From DASQPR01 sp035263025 (GTDB taxonomy: Bacteria > Actinomycetota > Actinomycetes > Mycobacteriales > Micromonosporaceae): 64,000 bases of DNA. The DNA lies in assembly GCA_035263025.1 (NCBI GenBank), contig DATFRR010000169.1:26014-90013 (forward strand). Direction: 5' to 3'. The position numbers and the translations under genes were made by a program. Positions 1 through 8,300 of the stretch are shown piece after piece. Within the stretch, counting starts at the first letter, position 1. Each line of letters begins with the position of its first letter. Under the pieces are notes generated by a model. The model did no database searches. It was given only the letters and a program-made list of their open reading frames with translations, and had not been told where the DNA came from.

Positions 1-239
1 TCCCGTCGCACCTCGTCGAGGTCGAGGGTCTTGAACTCCGCCGCGTAGTCGAAATCCGCGCCCATGGGGTTGGACATCGGCGGGTTCTTCTCGAGGATCT
101 TCAGATTGAGCTGGTTCGGCCACCAGGTGCGGTTCCCGGCGCCCTCGGTCGGGTGCGTGACGCGTCCGAGCGAGAACGGGCAGCCTCCCTCGCTTTCTTC
201 CGAGTTCATTTCTCCGACAACTGCGTCATGCTCAGGCAC
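1..239 (-). CDS. katG: Catalase-peroxidase KatG, N-terminal part (runs off the window edge)
   Basis: This is the first 79 codons of a bifunctional catalase-peroxidase that destroys hydrogen peroxide with a heme cofactor. The visible part carries family hallmarks: GCPF near the start, HPTEGAGNRTWWPNQLNLK, then NPMGADFDYAAEFKTLDL. The catalytic Arg-Trp-His region lies beyond the edge. I place the start at a GTG (239) because a GGAGG Shine-Dalgarno sits 7 nt upstream of it; an in-frame ATG at 209 has no such site. The furA gene ends 45 nt upstream on the same strand, the classic actinobacterial furA-katG arrangement, so peroxide or metal control by FurA is expected. Confidence 0.93.
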   Translation of the reverse strand, partial: MPEHDAVVGEMNSEESEGGCPFSLGRVTHPTEGAGNRTWWPNQLNLKILEKNPPMSNPMGADFDYAAEFKTLDLDEVRR

Positions 240-284
240 GGGAGTTCCTCCGAGAGTTGATCGATCGGATCTGTTGACAGATGG

Positions 285-716
285 TCAGGTCGGCTGCGCC
301 GTGGCGCAGGTGGAGCACAAGCCCCAATAGACGACCTCGGCCTCGTCGATGGTGAATCCGTGGCCGTCGGAAGCGGTGAGGCACGGCGTGTAGCCGACCG
401 CGCAGTCGACATCGGTGATGACGGCGCACGACCGGCAGACGGCGTGGTGATGGTTATCTGAGACCCGTGACTCGTAGCGAGCCACCGAACCAGATGGCTG
501 GATGCGACGCACCAGACCCGCCACCGTCAGCGCCCGGAGCCCGTCGTACACCGCCTGGTGTGACAGGCGGGGAAGATCCGTACGGGCCAGGTCGATGATC
601 GAGTCCGTGTCGGCGTGCGGATGAGCGTGCACGGCGGCCAACACGGCCACCCGCGGACGCGTCACTCGTAGCTCGGCCTCACGCAGCATTTGATGGAAGT
701 CCAAGGTCGTGGACAC
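285..716 (-). CDS. furA: FurA, Fur-family peroxide/metal-responsive repressor
   Basis: A 143-residue Fur-family regulator. It has an N-terminal winged-helix domain (residues about 1-85, recognition region around SHQAVYDGLRAL) and a C-terminal metal-binding and dimerisation domain with the NHHH motif, a CRSC pair and a CSTC pair near the C-terminus, as in FurA and Zur-like proteins. Its position directly upstream of katG on the same strand is the basis for calling it FurA. In mycobacteria FurA represses furA-katG and is relieved by oxidation. The start is a GTG at 716. A -10-like box ends 5 nt upstream, so the message is probably leaderless. Confidence 0.92.
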   Translation of the reverse strand: MSTTLDFHQMLREAELRVTRPRVAVLAAVHAHPHADTDSIIDLARTDLPRLSHQAVYDGLRALTVAGLVRRIQPSGSVARYESRVSDNHHHAVCRSCAVITDVDCAVGYTPCLTASDGHGFTIDEAEVVYWGLCSTCATAQPT

Positions 717-721
717 ACCTC

Positions 722-752
722 AGCATATCCCGGGTTTTCTGGAACCAGTCAA
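722..752 (-). promoter_or_regulatory. Putative furA promoter
   Basis: On the minus strand a -35 hexamer TTGACT (747-752) and a -10 hexamer TATGCT (722-727) are separated by 19 nt. The -10 box ends 5 nt before the furA GTG, which suggests transcription begins at or next to the start codon. The -35 overlaps the stop codon region of the upstream oxidoreductase gene. FurA autoregulation at this site is an inference from mycobacterial furA. Confidence 0.6.
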
Positions 753-1681
753 GAATCGCCGGAACGGGCGTCGTGATCACCGAGGAGCCTTGCCACATCC
801 TCGGCGGTGATCTCGCGGCCTAGAGATTCGGGAGTGCCGCGCGCAAGACTGGTATGCATCACGTCCGCCCAGATCTCGGCAAACGCCTCGAACAGCGACG
901 GTGTGAGTCCGGCGCCCTCCTGCGTCTTGGCGATTTCGTGCATTTCGGCGACGTACCGGTGCGCCTTTGTGGCGGCCAGGCCCACCTCGTAGGGCGACCC
1001 GAGTTCGGTGCCCAGGTCGGACATGACGACGTCCAGGACACCGTGGTGCGAAGCGGACCGCATCGCCTGGGTCATCAGTCCCATCAGCCCTTTGTAGACC
1101 GATGCGGTGGACATCTTCACCGCACTGGCCGCGCCGATCTGATCGCTCACGACCACTGGACTGACGTGTTTCCAGCCCAGGTCTGCGATCTCGGCGGCGC
1201 GCGGACCGGACAGGTAGATCCGCGCGCCCGGCCGTACGGTCGGCGGCGGTCCCGAGATTGAGCCATCCACGAAGTCGAGACCGAGCACCTCGATTACCTC
1301 GCCGGCGGCTCGGGCGGTCGCCGGTGCGATCGCGTTGAGATCCACGACGACCGGTCGGGTTGGTCCACGCCACGTCAAGTCGGCGTGTTCGCTCGTGCGG
1401 TGGGTGGATTCGTCAAGCGTCGCGACCGCCGCGGCAATGTCGGCGGCTGCCGTTAGAGCAGCGCTTGGCGGGGTCACGACGAGGATGACACTCGACGCCG
1501 CGACAACGTCGGCCAGCCGCGGTACGACCCGTAGCCCGGCGTCGGCGGCCAGCCGAGCGGTACGCGCCGAGCGGCCGTGCAACGACGTGACGACGTCGTG
1601 TCCACCTTCGCGCAATGCCCACCCGACTCCGGCGCCCATATGTCCGGCCCCAACCAGCCCGACGGTCCGCAATGTAGTCAT
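749..1681 (-). CDS. NAD(P)-dependent 6-phosphogluconate/3-hydroxyisobutyrate dehydrogenase-like protein with DUF1932 domain
   Basis: A 310-residue cytosolic dehydrogenase-like protein. The N-terminal Rossmann fold starts with GLVGAGHMGAGVG (NAD(P)-binding GxGxxG pattern). The C-terminal half has the helical SAVKMSTASVYKGLMGLM segment typical of the DUF1932 branch of this superfamily, where a conserved lysine acts in catalysis. The substrate cannot be told from sequence. The start at 1681 is chosen because a GGAGAGG Shine-Dalgarno lies 7-8 nt upstream; an extension to 1732 has no ribosome site. It is divergent from the methyltransferase gene and lies just upstream of furA, whose promoter overlaps its 3' end. 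Confidence 0.8.
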   Translation of the reverse strand: MTTLRTVGLVGAGHMGAGVGWALREGGHDVVTSLHGRSARTARLAADAGLRVVPRLADVVAASSVILVVTPPSAALTAAADIAAAVATLDESTHRTSEHADLTWRGPTRPVVVDLNAIAPATARAAGEVIEVLGLDFVDGSISGPPPTVRPGARIYLSGPRAAEIADLGWKHVSPVVVSDQIGAASAVKMSTASVYKGLMGLMTQAMRSASHHGVLDVVMSDLGTELGSPYEVGLAATKAHRYVAEMHEIAKTQEGAGLTPSLFEAFAEIWADVMHTSLARGTPESLGREITAEDVARLLGDHDARSGDS

Positions 1682-1776
1682 GACGTGTCGCCTCTCCGCC
1701 TGAGAACTCGTCGACCGTACGCCTGCGAGCATCGCCTAGGCTGCCAGCACGTCTGGATCCTGTTCCGGAGGTGCGT

Positions 1777-2604
1777 GTGCCCGACCCGCTGCGGGTAACC
1801 GTCCGCAACGCCACGTTCCAGCGCTGGCAGACGCTGTTGGCGAACCGAACCAAGCGGCTGCGCGCGGGTGAGTTCATGGTGCACGGCGTGCGACCGATCT
1901 CCGCGGCGATTGAACAGCACTGGCAAGTGCGCGAGGTGCTCGCCGATGACCGGCCGCGGCGGTCGCCGTGGGCGGAGCAGGTGTGGCGGTCGACCGGCGC
2001 CGAGCGGTATCTCGTTTCGTCCGGGCTGATGCGCGAGTTGGGCGAGAAGGCTGAGGACACGCCCGAACTGCTCGCCGTCGTCGGGATGCCCGCAGATGAT
2101 CTATCACGGTTGCCGGTATCGCACGACATGTTGGTGACCGTATTCGACCGGCCGTCGAGCCCAGGGAACGTGGGCACCCTCGCCCGCTCGATTGACGCGT
2201 TTCGCGGGACCGGACTGGTGGTCACCGGGCACGCCGCGGACGCGTACGACCCGAAATGCGTACGCGCGAGCACCGGTTCGCTGTTCGCGGTGCCAACCAT
2301 TCGCGTCGCATCGCACATCGACGTGCAGCGGTGGGTCGAGCGAATCCGCGCCGACGGCATCCCGATCGTCGTCATCGGCACCGACGAGGCAGGTGACACG
2401 GCGATTAGCGACTTCGACATGACGCAACCACTGGTCATGGTCATCGGCAACGAAACGACCGGGATGACCGAGGGGTGGCGTGATGCCTGCGACCACCTCG
2501 TACGGATCCCGATCGGCGGCACGGCCAGCTCGCTCAATGCGGCGACCGCCGGAAGCGTCGCGCTCTACGAGGCGATGCGCCAGCGGACCCTGCAGAATCG
2601 CTGA
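1777..2604 (+). CDS. TrmH/SpoU-family RNA 2'-O-methyltransferase
   Basis: A 275-residue SPOUT methyltransferase that should use S-adenosylmethionine to methylate a ribose 2'-OH in tRNA or rRNA. The three SPOUT motifs are visible: NVGTLARSIDAF (motif 1), VMVIGNETTGM (motif 2) and IPIGGTASSLNAATAGSVAL (motif 3), which build the trefoil-knot cofactor site. About 100 N-terminal residues (RTKRLRAGEFMVHGVRPI) look like the substrate-binding domain of TsnR/TrmH relatives. I prefer the GTG at 1777 over the GTG at 1771 because GGAGG at 1767-1771 would then be 5 nt away. The target RNA is unknown. Confidence 0.88.
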   Translation: MPDPLRVTVRNATFQRWQTLLANRTKRLRAGEFMVHGVRPISAAIEQHWQVREVLADDRPRRSPWAEQVWRSTGAERYLVSSGLMRELGEKAEDTPELLAVVGMPADDLSRLPVSHDMLVTVFDRPSSPGNVGTLARSIDAFRGTGLVVTGHAADAYDPKCVRASTGSLFAVPTIRVASHIDVQRWVERIRADGIPIVVIGTDEAGDTAISDFDMTQPLVMVIGNETTGMTEGWRDACDHLVRIPIGGTASSLNAATAGSVALYEAMRQRTLQNR

Positions 2605-2640
2605 GGCTGATTGACGGGAGCCGATCAGGGTTTCGCTGGC

Positions 2641-3135
2641 TTACCGACCGGTGGTGCCGTCGATCTGCTCGCGAAGTATGTCCGCGTGCCCAGCATGGCG
2701 GGCCGTCTCGCTGGTCATGTGGGCCATAACCCATCGCAGCGTGTGGTGATTGCCCTCCACCGGGACAATGATCTGCGCCTGCGGATCGCCAGCGGCGCGG
2801 ATCGCGCGGTCGCTGTCCTCGACGGCGGCCCGGTAGTCCTGCAATACGGTCGCCGAGTCCCGGTCGGCCGGCACATTCATACCGAGTTCACGGCTGCCGT
2901 CCCAGGCGGTACCGGCGAGGTGGTGGCCGAACCAATACCGCTCCGCCTCGGCCAGGTGCTGGATGAGGCCGAGGATGGACGTGCCGCTGTCGACCAGGAC
3001 ACGGCGCACCTGCTCGTCCGACAGCCCGTCGGCCTTCTTCAGCACGCAGTGTCGCGCGAAATCCAGAAACGCCATCGCCGTGTCGAGCTCGCCGGTATCG
3101 ATTCGGGGTACGGGCTCCCGCTGCGTCTCGGGCAC
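2641..3135 (-). CDS. DinB-like DUF664 family protein
   Basis: A 164-residue protein of the DinB/DUF664 four-helix-bundle superfamily. The pattern is GTSILGLIQHLAEAERYWF early and NHHTLRWVMAHMTSETARHAGH late. These supply the three histidines (QHLAEAE, MAHM, RHAGHAD) that bind a divalent metal in this family. Relatives in actinobacteria are mycothiol-dependent transferases, but many have no known substrate. It starts with a GTG and lies 45 nt downstream of the winged-helix/GNAT gene on the same strand, so co-transcription is likely. Confidence 0.82.
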   Translation of the reverse strand: MPETQREPVPRIDTGELDTAMAFLDFARHCVLKKADGLSDEQVRRVLVDSGTSILGLIQHLAEAERYWFGHHLAGTAWDGSRELGMNVPADRDSATVLQDYRAAVEDSDRAIRAAGDPQAQIIVPVEGNHHTLRWVMAHMTSETARHAGHADILREQIDGTTGR

Positions 3136-3180
3136 GCCGTCACGGTAACAGCGATGGTTCTCGGGGTGCGAAGAGTGGCT

Positions 3181-4158
3181 TCAGCTGAGATCGAAGACCA
3201 TCAGGTAGTCGTCGCCGCATTCCGCGACAACGCGGTAGCCGCAGCGCTGGTACAGGTGTGCGGCCGGGTTGTCGCGCTCGACGGCGAGGCTGAGGCGGGT
3301 GATACCGGCCGCCCGCGCCTCATCGGCAAGCGCCGCGAGGAGTCGAGCGCCGAGGCCGCGACCCCGATGCTCCGGCCAAACCGCGATGGCCAACTCGGGC
3401 GTCGCGGAGTCGACATAACCGGAGCTGTGATCGTCATCGGTGAAGAGCCGGGCGAATGCTCCGCCGACCGGTTCGCCCGCGCGGTCCGCAACGACCGCGA
3501 TATCTCCGACCCGTGGCCAGCCCTGATGGAATCGGGCGAGTTCGGGGTGCGCGAGGAGTTGTTCTTGCGGTGGCAGCGACCGGTCCGGGTGCCAGGTGAC
3601 CGCCTCGTAGAGAATTCGCCGGTACGTCGGCAAGTCGTCGACAGTGCCTGCGCGAATCCGGTAGGCACCCGCGTCTCGAACTGGCGCGACCACATAGGTG
3701 AACGCGACCAGGTCGCCGTCGTCGTATGTTGTGCTGTCGAAGTCGTCAATCACGCGCTGCACGCTCTCGACGAGATGGTCGAACATCGGCGCGGGAAGGA
3801 CGCCGATGGTCTTTCCGATAAGCGTGTTCGCGCCCGGTGCGGCCGCCTCGACGTCCGCGACGGAATCCTGCAGCATCTGGCTGATCTGGTCGAGATCGGC
3901 GGTCGCCCGGATGTCCGTGACGCTTGCCAGATAGACGTGGCTGACCGAGGCGCCGTCCTTGTCCTGGCCAACCACCTGGAGTAGCCCGCTGTCGGTGAGC
4001 CGTTCAAGGTGGTGGTACACCCGCGTGACCGGTACGCCCAGCGACTCGGCGATCTGCCGCGCGGTGACCGGGTGTTGGGCCATGCGCAAGATGTGTTGCC
4101 GGGTCGGGCTGCGTAGCACCGCCACCGTGTCCGGCGCAAAGTAGGTCTGCTCCGACAT
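3181..4158 (-). CDS. ArsR-like winged-helix / GNAT acetyltransferase fusion
   Basis: A 325-residue two-domain protein. Residues about 1-80 form an ArsR-type winged helix (APDTVAVLRSPTRQHILRM, then VTRVYHHLERLTDSGLL). Residues about 175-325 form a GNAT N-acetyltransferase domain with the acetyl-CoA pyrophosphate loop WPEHRGRGLGARLLAALADE and the late NPAAHLYQRCGYR motif. The middle (about 80-170) is a helical linker like the C-terminal part of HTH-20 regulators. The fusion suggests a regulator whose sensing or output includes acetylation; what it acetylates is unknown. The ATG at 4158 (MSEQ) gives a normal HTH length. A TTG at 4203 is less likely. Confidence 0.82.
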   Translation of the reverse strand: MSEQTYFAPDTVAVLRSPTRQHILRMAQHPVTARQIAESLGVPVTRVYHHLERLTDSGLLQVVGQDKDGASVSHVYLASVTDIRATADLDQISQMLQDSVADVEAAAPGANTLIGKTIGVLPAPMFDHLVESVQRVIDDFDSTTYDDGDLVAFTYVVAPVRDAGAYRIRAGTVDDLPTYRRILYEAVTWHPDRSLPPQEQLLAHPELARFHQGWPRVGDIAVVADRAGEPVGGAFARLFTDDDHSSGYVDSATPELAIAVWPEHRGRGLGARLLAALADEARAAGITRLSLAVERDNPAAHLYQRCGYRVVAECGDDYLMVFDLS

Positions 4159-4292
4159 CACGCTAGCGTCAGTGCGGGGTGCCAACGCCGTCAAGCAATT
4201 CAAGAAATCGGAGTCTGGCTGAATCCCGGATGGGCGCTGAGTGACTCGGCGCCGGCGGCGACCGCAAACGATCGTGTCGCTGAGCGGGTCGA

Positions 4293-4298
4293 TAGAGT
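4293..4298 (+). promoter_or_regulatory. Putative -10 box of the LLM oxidoreductase gene (leaderless)
   Basis: TAGAGT lies 6 nt before the ATG at 4305, the spacing expected when transcription starts at the start codon. No Shine-Dalgarno is visible upstream of this ATG. No good -35 match is seen at the usual distance, so the call is tentative. Confidence 0.35.
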
Positions 4299-4304
4299 TC
4301 GCGG

Positions 4305-5222
4305 ATGCCTCGTCCGTGCCGAGTCGGAATCCAACTGCCCGAGGTCGAACGACGCGTCGACTGGCCGGAGTTGCTGTCGATGGCCCGTACCGTCGAGGAG
4401 GTCGGGTTCGACTCGGTCTGGCTCGGTGACCACCTGCTCTACGACCTACCCGGCGGCCTCACGCGGGGACCGTGGGAGGCGTGGACCGGGCTGGCCGCAC
4501 TGGCTGCCGTCACGACACGCGTCGAACTCGGGCCGCTGGTCGCGTCGACGAGCTTCCACGCGCCGGCGATGCTCGCCAAGCAGGCGGCGACCGTCGACGC
4601 GATCTCGGGTGGGCGGCTGATCCTGGGCCTTGGCGCGGGATGGAACGAACGGGAATACCGCGCATTCGGATTCCCGTACGACCACCGGGTGTCGCGCTTT
4701 GAGGAGGCGTTCACGATCATTCGCCGCCTCCTCCACGACGGGCGAGCCGACTTTGCTGGCTCGTACTACCGCGTCGATGACTGTGTGCTTGACCCCGGTC
4801 CGACGCGGCCCGGCGGTCCTCCGCTGATGCTCGGCTCAACAAGCCCTCGGATGATGAGCATTGGGCTGCCGCACGTCGACGCGTGGAACGTGTGGTGGAG
4901 CGAATACGGCAATACGCCGGAGGGATTCGCCGCTGTCCGAGCACGGGTCGAGGAGGCGGCCGCGCGCGCTGGGCGCCGGCCGGGCGAGGTTGCGGCCACC
5001 GCGGCGGTGCTGGTCGGCATGCCAACCGGAACCGGCCGTCTGATGGGGGACAAGTATCGCCGTGGCGTTGCGCCGGTCCAGGGATCGGCCGCCGACGTCA
5101 GCGGCCATCTCGAGGCGATGGCACGGGCTGGCGCGACGCATCTGCAACTGGTCGTCGACCCGATCACGGTCGAATCCATCGAGACGCTCGGCGACGCTCT
5201 GCGGCTGCTGGATCGCGACTGA
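4305..5222 (+). CDS. LLM-class (luciferase-like) probable F420-dependent oxidoreductase
   Basis: A 305-residue TIM-barrel flavin or F420 oxidoreductase of the bacterial luciferase family. Family patterns are visible: VGIQLPEVERRVDWPELLSM at the N-terminus, GFDSVWLGDHL, LAKQAATVDAISGGRLILGL with GAGWNEREYRAFGFP, and PLMLGSTSPRM in the second half. In actinobacteria with this sequence profile the hydride donor is usually reduced F420, but FMN cannot be excluded from sequence. It is divergent from the winged-helix/GNAT gene. Its last codons and stop are part of an 18-bp direct duplication (5207-5224 and 5227-5244). Confidence 0.85.
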   Translation: MPRPCRVGIQLPEVERRVDWPELLSMARTVEEVGFDSVWLGDHLLYDLPGGLTRGPWEAWTGLAALAAVTTRVELGPLVASTSFHAPAMLAKQAATVDAISGGRLILGLGAGWNEREYRAFGFPYDHRVSRFEEAFTIIRRLLHDGRADFAGSYYRVDDCVLDPGPTRPGGPPLMLGSTSPRMMSIGLPHVDAWNVWWSEYGNTPEGFAAVRARVEEAAARAGRRPGEVAATAAVLVGMPTGTGRLMGDKYRRGVAPVQGSAADVSGHLEAMARAGATHLQLVVDPITVESIETLGDALRLLDRD

Positions 5223-5244
5223 GACCGCTGGATCGCGACTGAGA
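5207..5244 (+). repeat. Direct repeat across the stop codon of the LLM oxidoreductase
   Basis: An 18-bp sequence containing GGATCGCGACTGAGA occurs at 5207-5224 and again at 5227-5244. The stop codon lies in the first copy. A degraded third copy (GACGGCGACTGACG) follows. It looks like slippage duplication at the gene end. Related GGATCGCGAT words follow the stop codons near 29.34 kb and 57.40 kb. Confidence 0.7.
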
Positions 5245-5280
5245 GTGCCGGACGGCGACTGACGCCAGCGAGGCGGGCGC

Positions 5281-5316
5281 CTCCTCACCGCTATGGGGGT
5301 CCACAGCGGTGAGGAG
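5281..5316. terminator. Bidirectional intrinsic terminator-like hairpin
   Basis: A perfect 12-bp inverted repeat, CTCCTCACCGCT (5281-5292) and AGCGGTGAGGAG (5305-5316), encloses a 12-nt loop. It sits between two convergent genes: the oxidoreductase ending at 5222 and the GH92 gene ending at 5352. There is no U-tract, which is common for actinobacterial terminators. Confidence 0.75.
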
Positions 5317-5351
5317 TCCCATCCCCACCAACGACCGAGCCGGCGATCAGG

Positions 5352-8300
5352 TCACCCGGCACCGATCGCGAACACGTGCATCCCGGTTCGTCCCGAGCCA
5401 ACCTGGAAGCCGACGTTGGGCAACGTCACCGACGCGATCGTCTTGCTTGCGTCGACCGGCACGCTGATCTCGAACACCGAAACGGTGAGTTGCTGCGAAC
5501 CGCCACCCGTCGAATTGCGGTACGGCATCGTGGCCGCGGTGTTCTCGTCGCCGGAAGCACCGCTGGCCCAGTCACTGACATCAAGCGTTCCGGTGGACGT
5601 GGTGCCGTCGGTATATGTGATCGTCACCGGACCGGACGAGTCGCCGTTCGTCGACGTGACAAGGAATCCGACCTGGCTGGCACCGCCATGCCCGGGCAGC
5701 AGGATCTCCTGACCGGCGGCGAGCACGTTGTCGGGTTGGCAAGCCGCCACGTCCGGCCAGGTGAACGTCACGCCGCCGGAGGTGAGGGTGCCGCCCTGCG
5801 TGAGGCCGGCCTGCGCCAGCGCGTCCGCGGACAGGCTGAACCCGACGCCGTCGAGGTTCGCGCATGCCTGGTTGCTGTCCGCGCTGATGCCGGTGTTGTC
5901 GTAGTAGTCGCTCATCGAACTCGTCGGCGTGATCTCCAACGCGCCGATGTCGGAGACCTGCGCCGAGCTGTTCGTCACCGTTACCGAAGCGACCGTTCCC
6001 GGCCAGACACGGAACTGCCCGTTGCTTCCGCTCGGTGTCGGCACTGTAAACGTGATCGCCGTGTCACTCCAGGAGTTCACCGTGAACGTCGCGGCGTTAC
6101 CCGGCGCGCCCCAGTTCGTACCGAGGTCGCTGAACGCGACGAATCCGCTGCCCTGGCTCGCGCCGAAGCCCGAACCGTTGATCGTCACGGTTTGACCGGC
6201 GGACGCGGTCGCGGGGCTAAGCGAGTCGACGACCGCACCGGTCATCGGCGTTGTGGAGGTGCCGATGGCGAAGATGTGCAGCTGCCCGCGCGAGGCGCCG
6301 GACGGGAGCGTGACGCTGGTGAGCGTCTTCGACGCGTCCACGGGTATCGACGTCGACAAGATATCGGTGGCCGTGTTGTCGCGCCCGCCGGTGCAGCCCG
6401 CACAGTTGCGGTATGCCGTCTGGGCAACGATCTGGTTGCCGAACGACGGTTGCGATCGGCCGGCGTTGAGCGTCCAGTCGGACAGGCCTAACCAGAAGCG
6501 CGATGTCGAGCCGTCGGAGTAGGTCAGCGTCGTTAGGCCTTGGCTAGGCCCGTTGGTCGCGGCGCCGAGGAATCCAACCTGCTGGGTGCCAGCCGGCGCG
6601 TTGACGGTGATGTGCTGTCCAGCCGCGATCACGTTGTTCGGGAATCCGGGTGTCGGGGCCGGCCAGGTGTATGTGATGCCACCCGAGCTGACCGGTTGGC
6701 CCGGGCTGATCCCTTCCGCTGCGAGCGCCTCGGCGGAGTAGCTGTTCACGCCACCGTCGAAATTGCCAGCGTTGACGTCGGAGTCGTCCGAGACGCCTGG
6801 GTTGTCGAACGATGCGAGCAGGCTGCCGGGCTGCGCTACCAGCGTGGTCAGCGTCAGGCCGGGCAACGCCGTGCTACCGGACGATAGCGACACGGGTACC
6901 GAGTAGAACGTCTGCGGCGCCGACGCATCGGCGTGCACCGTCGCGGTGATGGTGCCGGCCTTGTTCGGCGGTACGTTGATCTGCCCGGACGGTGGTGTCA
7001 ACGTCACGTGCAGGCCGGCGGGCGCCGTCACATGTGCGGTGACGGTCTGTGCGTGCTGGGTGGTGTTCTGCGCGCCGATGGTGACGGTAGCGGTGGCGCC
7101 GGGTGCCAGAGTGACCTGCTGATCGGACAGGAAGCCGATGGCCGGCCGCGTTCCGGCGCCGTACGACGGCGGAGCGTCCTGCGGCGCGGTACCCCACGTG
7201 GACGGCGTCGTGCCGAGCTTCCAGTCCAGCGTGGCGCCATTGGCCAGCGTCGAGAACGGCACGTACGTCTTCTGGTACGGCGTGCCGTTGATCTTCAGCG
7301 ACTGCACGTAGTACGTCGTCGCGGACGCCCCTGGCGCGTTGATCGTGATGGTCTTGCCATTGGGCAGGTTGATCGACGCGTGCGGGAAGCCGGCGCCGTT
7401 GAACACCAGCGTGTCGCTGCCGGAGTTCTCCGGATACATGCCGAGCATCTCCCAGATGAACGTCGAGCTGTTGGCACCGAGGTCGTCGTTGTTCGGCAGG
7501 CCGCTCGGTCCCGGCGGGTACATGGTGGCCAGGATGTTGTTGACCGCTTGCTGCGTGCCGGCCGGGTCGCCCGCGTAGTTCAGCGCGTACTGCTCGCCGA
7601 AGCCGAATTCGTTGGACAGCTGCGCGAACATGCCGAAGCCGTTTGGCCGGGACAGGAACTGTCGAAGCATCGGGGCGACCTTCGCGTTCCCACCCAACGC
7701 CGAGAAGAGCGCTGCGTAGTTGTTCGGGACGTTCCACAGGTACTCGTACGCGTCGCCTTCCACGTACGGGTCGGTCGTCGTCGGCGTGATGCCGGTCATG
7801 AACGAGCCGTTCGTGTTGCGTGGGTTGAGCAGACCGTTGACCGGGTTGAATACGTTCTGCCAGTTGTTTGCGCGCTGCTCGAGCATCGCCGCGTCGGTGC
7901 TGTCACCCAGCGCGGCCGCGAAGTGCGCGAGCGCGAAGTCTTCGCTGTCGTATTCAAGCAGCGTGGGTACGTACCCGTGTGGGTTGCAGCAGCCGTAGCT
8001 GCCGTCCTCCGGCAGGTATCCGAGTTGCTGCTCGAGCGCCTCGCCTGGCCGTACGTCGTTGACGGTGTTGGCCTGCTTGAGCATGTCGGCAAGCGCCTCG
8101 CTCGTGTTGAAGTCGCGGGCGCCGAAAGCGTAGTAGTCCGCGATGATCGACTGCGCGGGGTCGCCGACCATCACGTAGTTGTTCAGGTTCAGGTAGCCCC
8201 ACTGCTGCAGAATGCTGTCCTGGCTGTAGTAGTTGAGCAGCGACTGGGCCTGATCGCTGGCCGCGGACGGATCCAGGATCGCTTGCAGCTGTACGAGGGA

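Noticed and set aside
1..209. katG start at the ATG at 209
   Set aside because: The GTG at 239 has a GGAGG site at good spacing. The ATG has none, and the extra ten residues resemble KatG N-termini.
1413..2537. A 374-codon minus-strand frame overlapping the TrmH-like gene
   Set aside because: The plus-strand frame has all three SPOUT motifs; the minus frame is a composition artefact.
2611..3984. A 457-codon plus-strand frame across the DUF664 and winged-helix/GNAT genes
   Set aside because: It crosses two well-supported minus-strand genes and has no recognisable domain.
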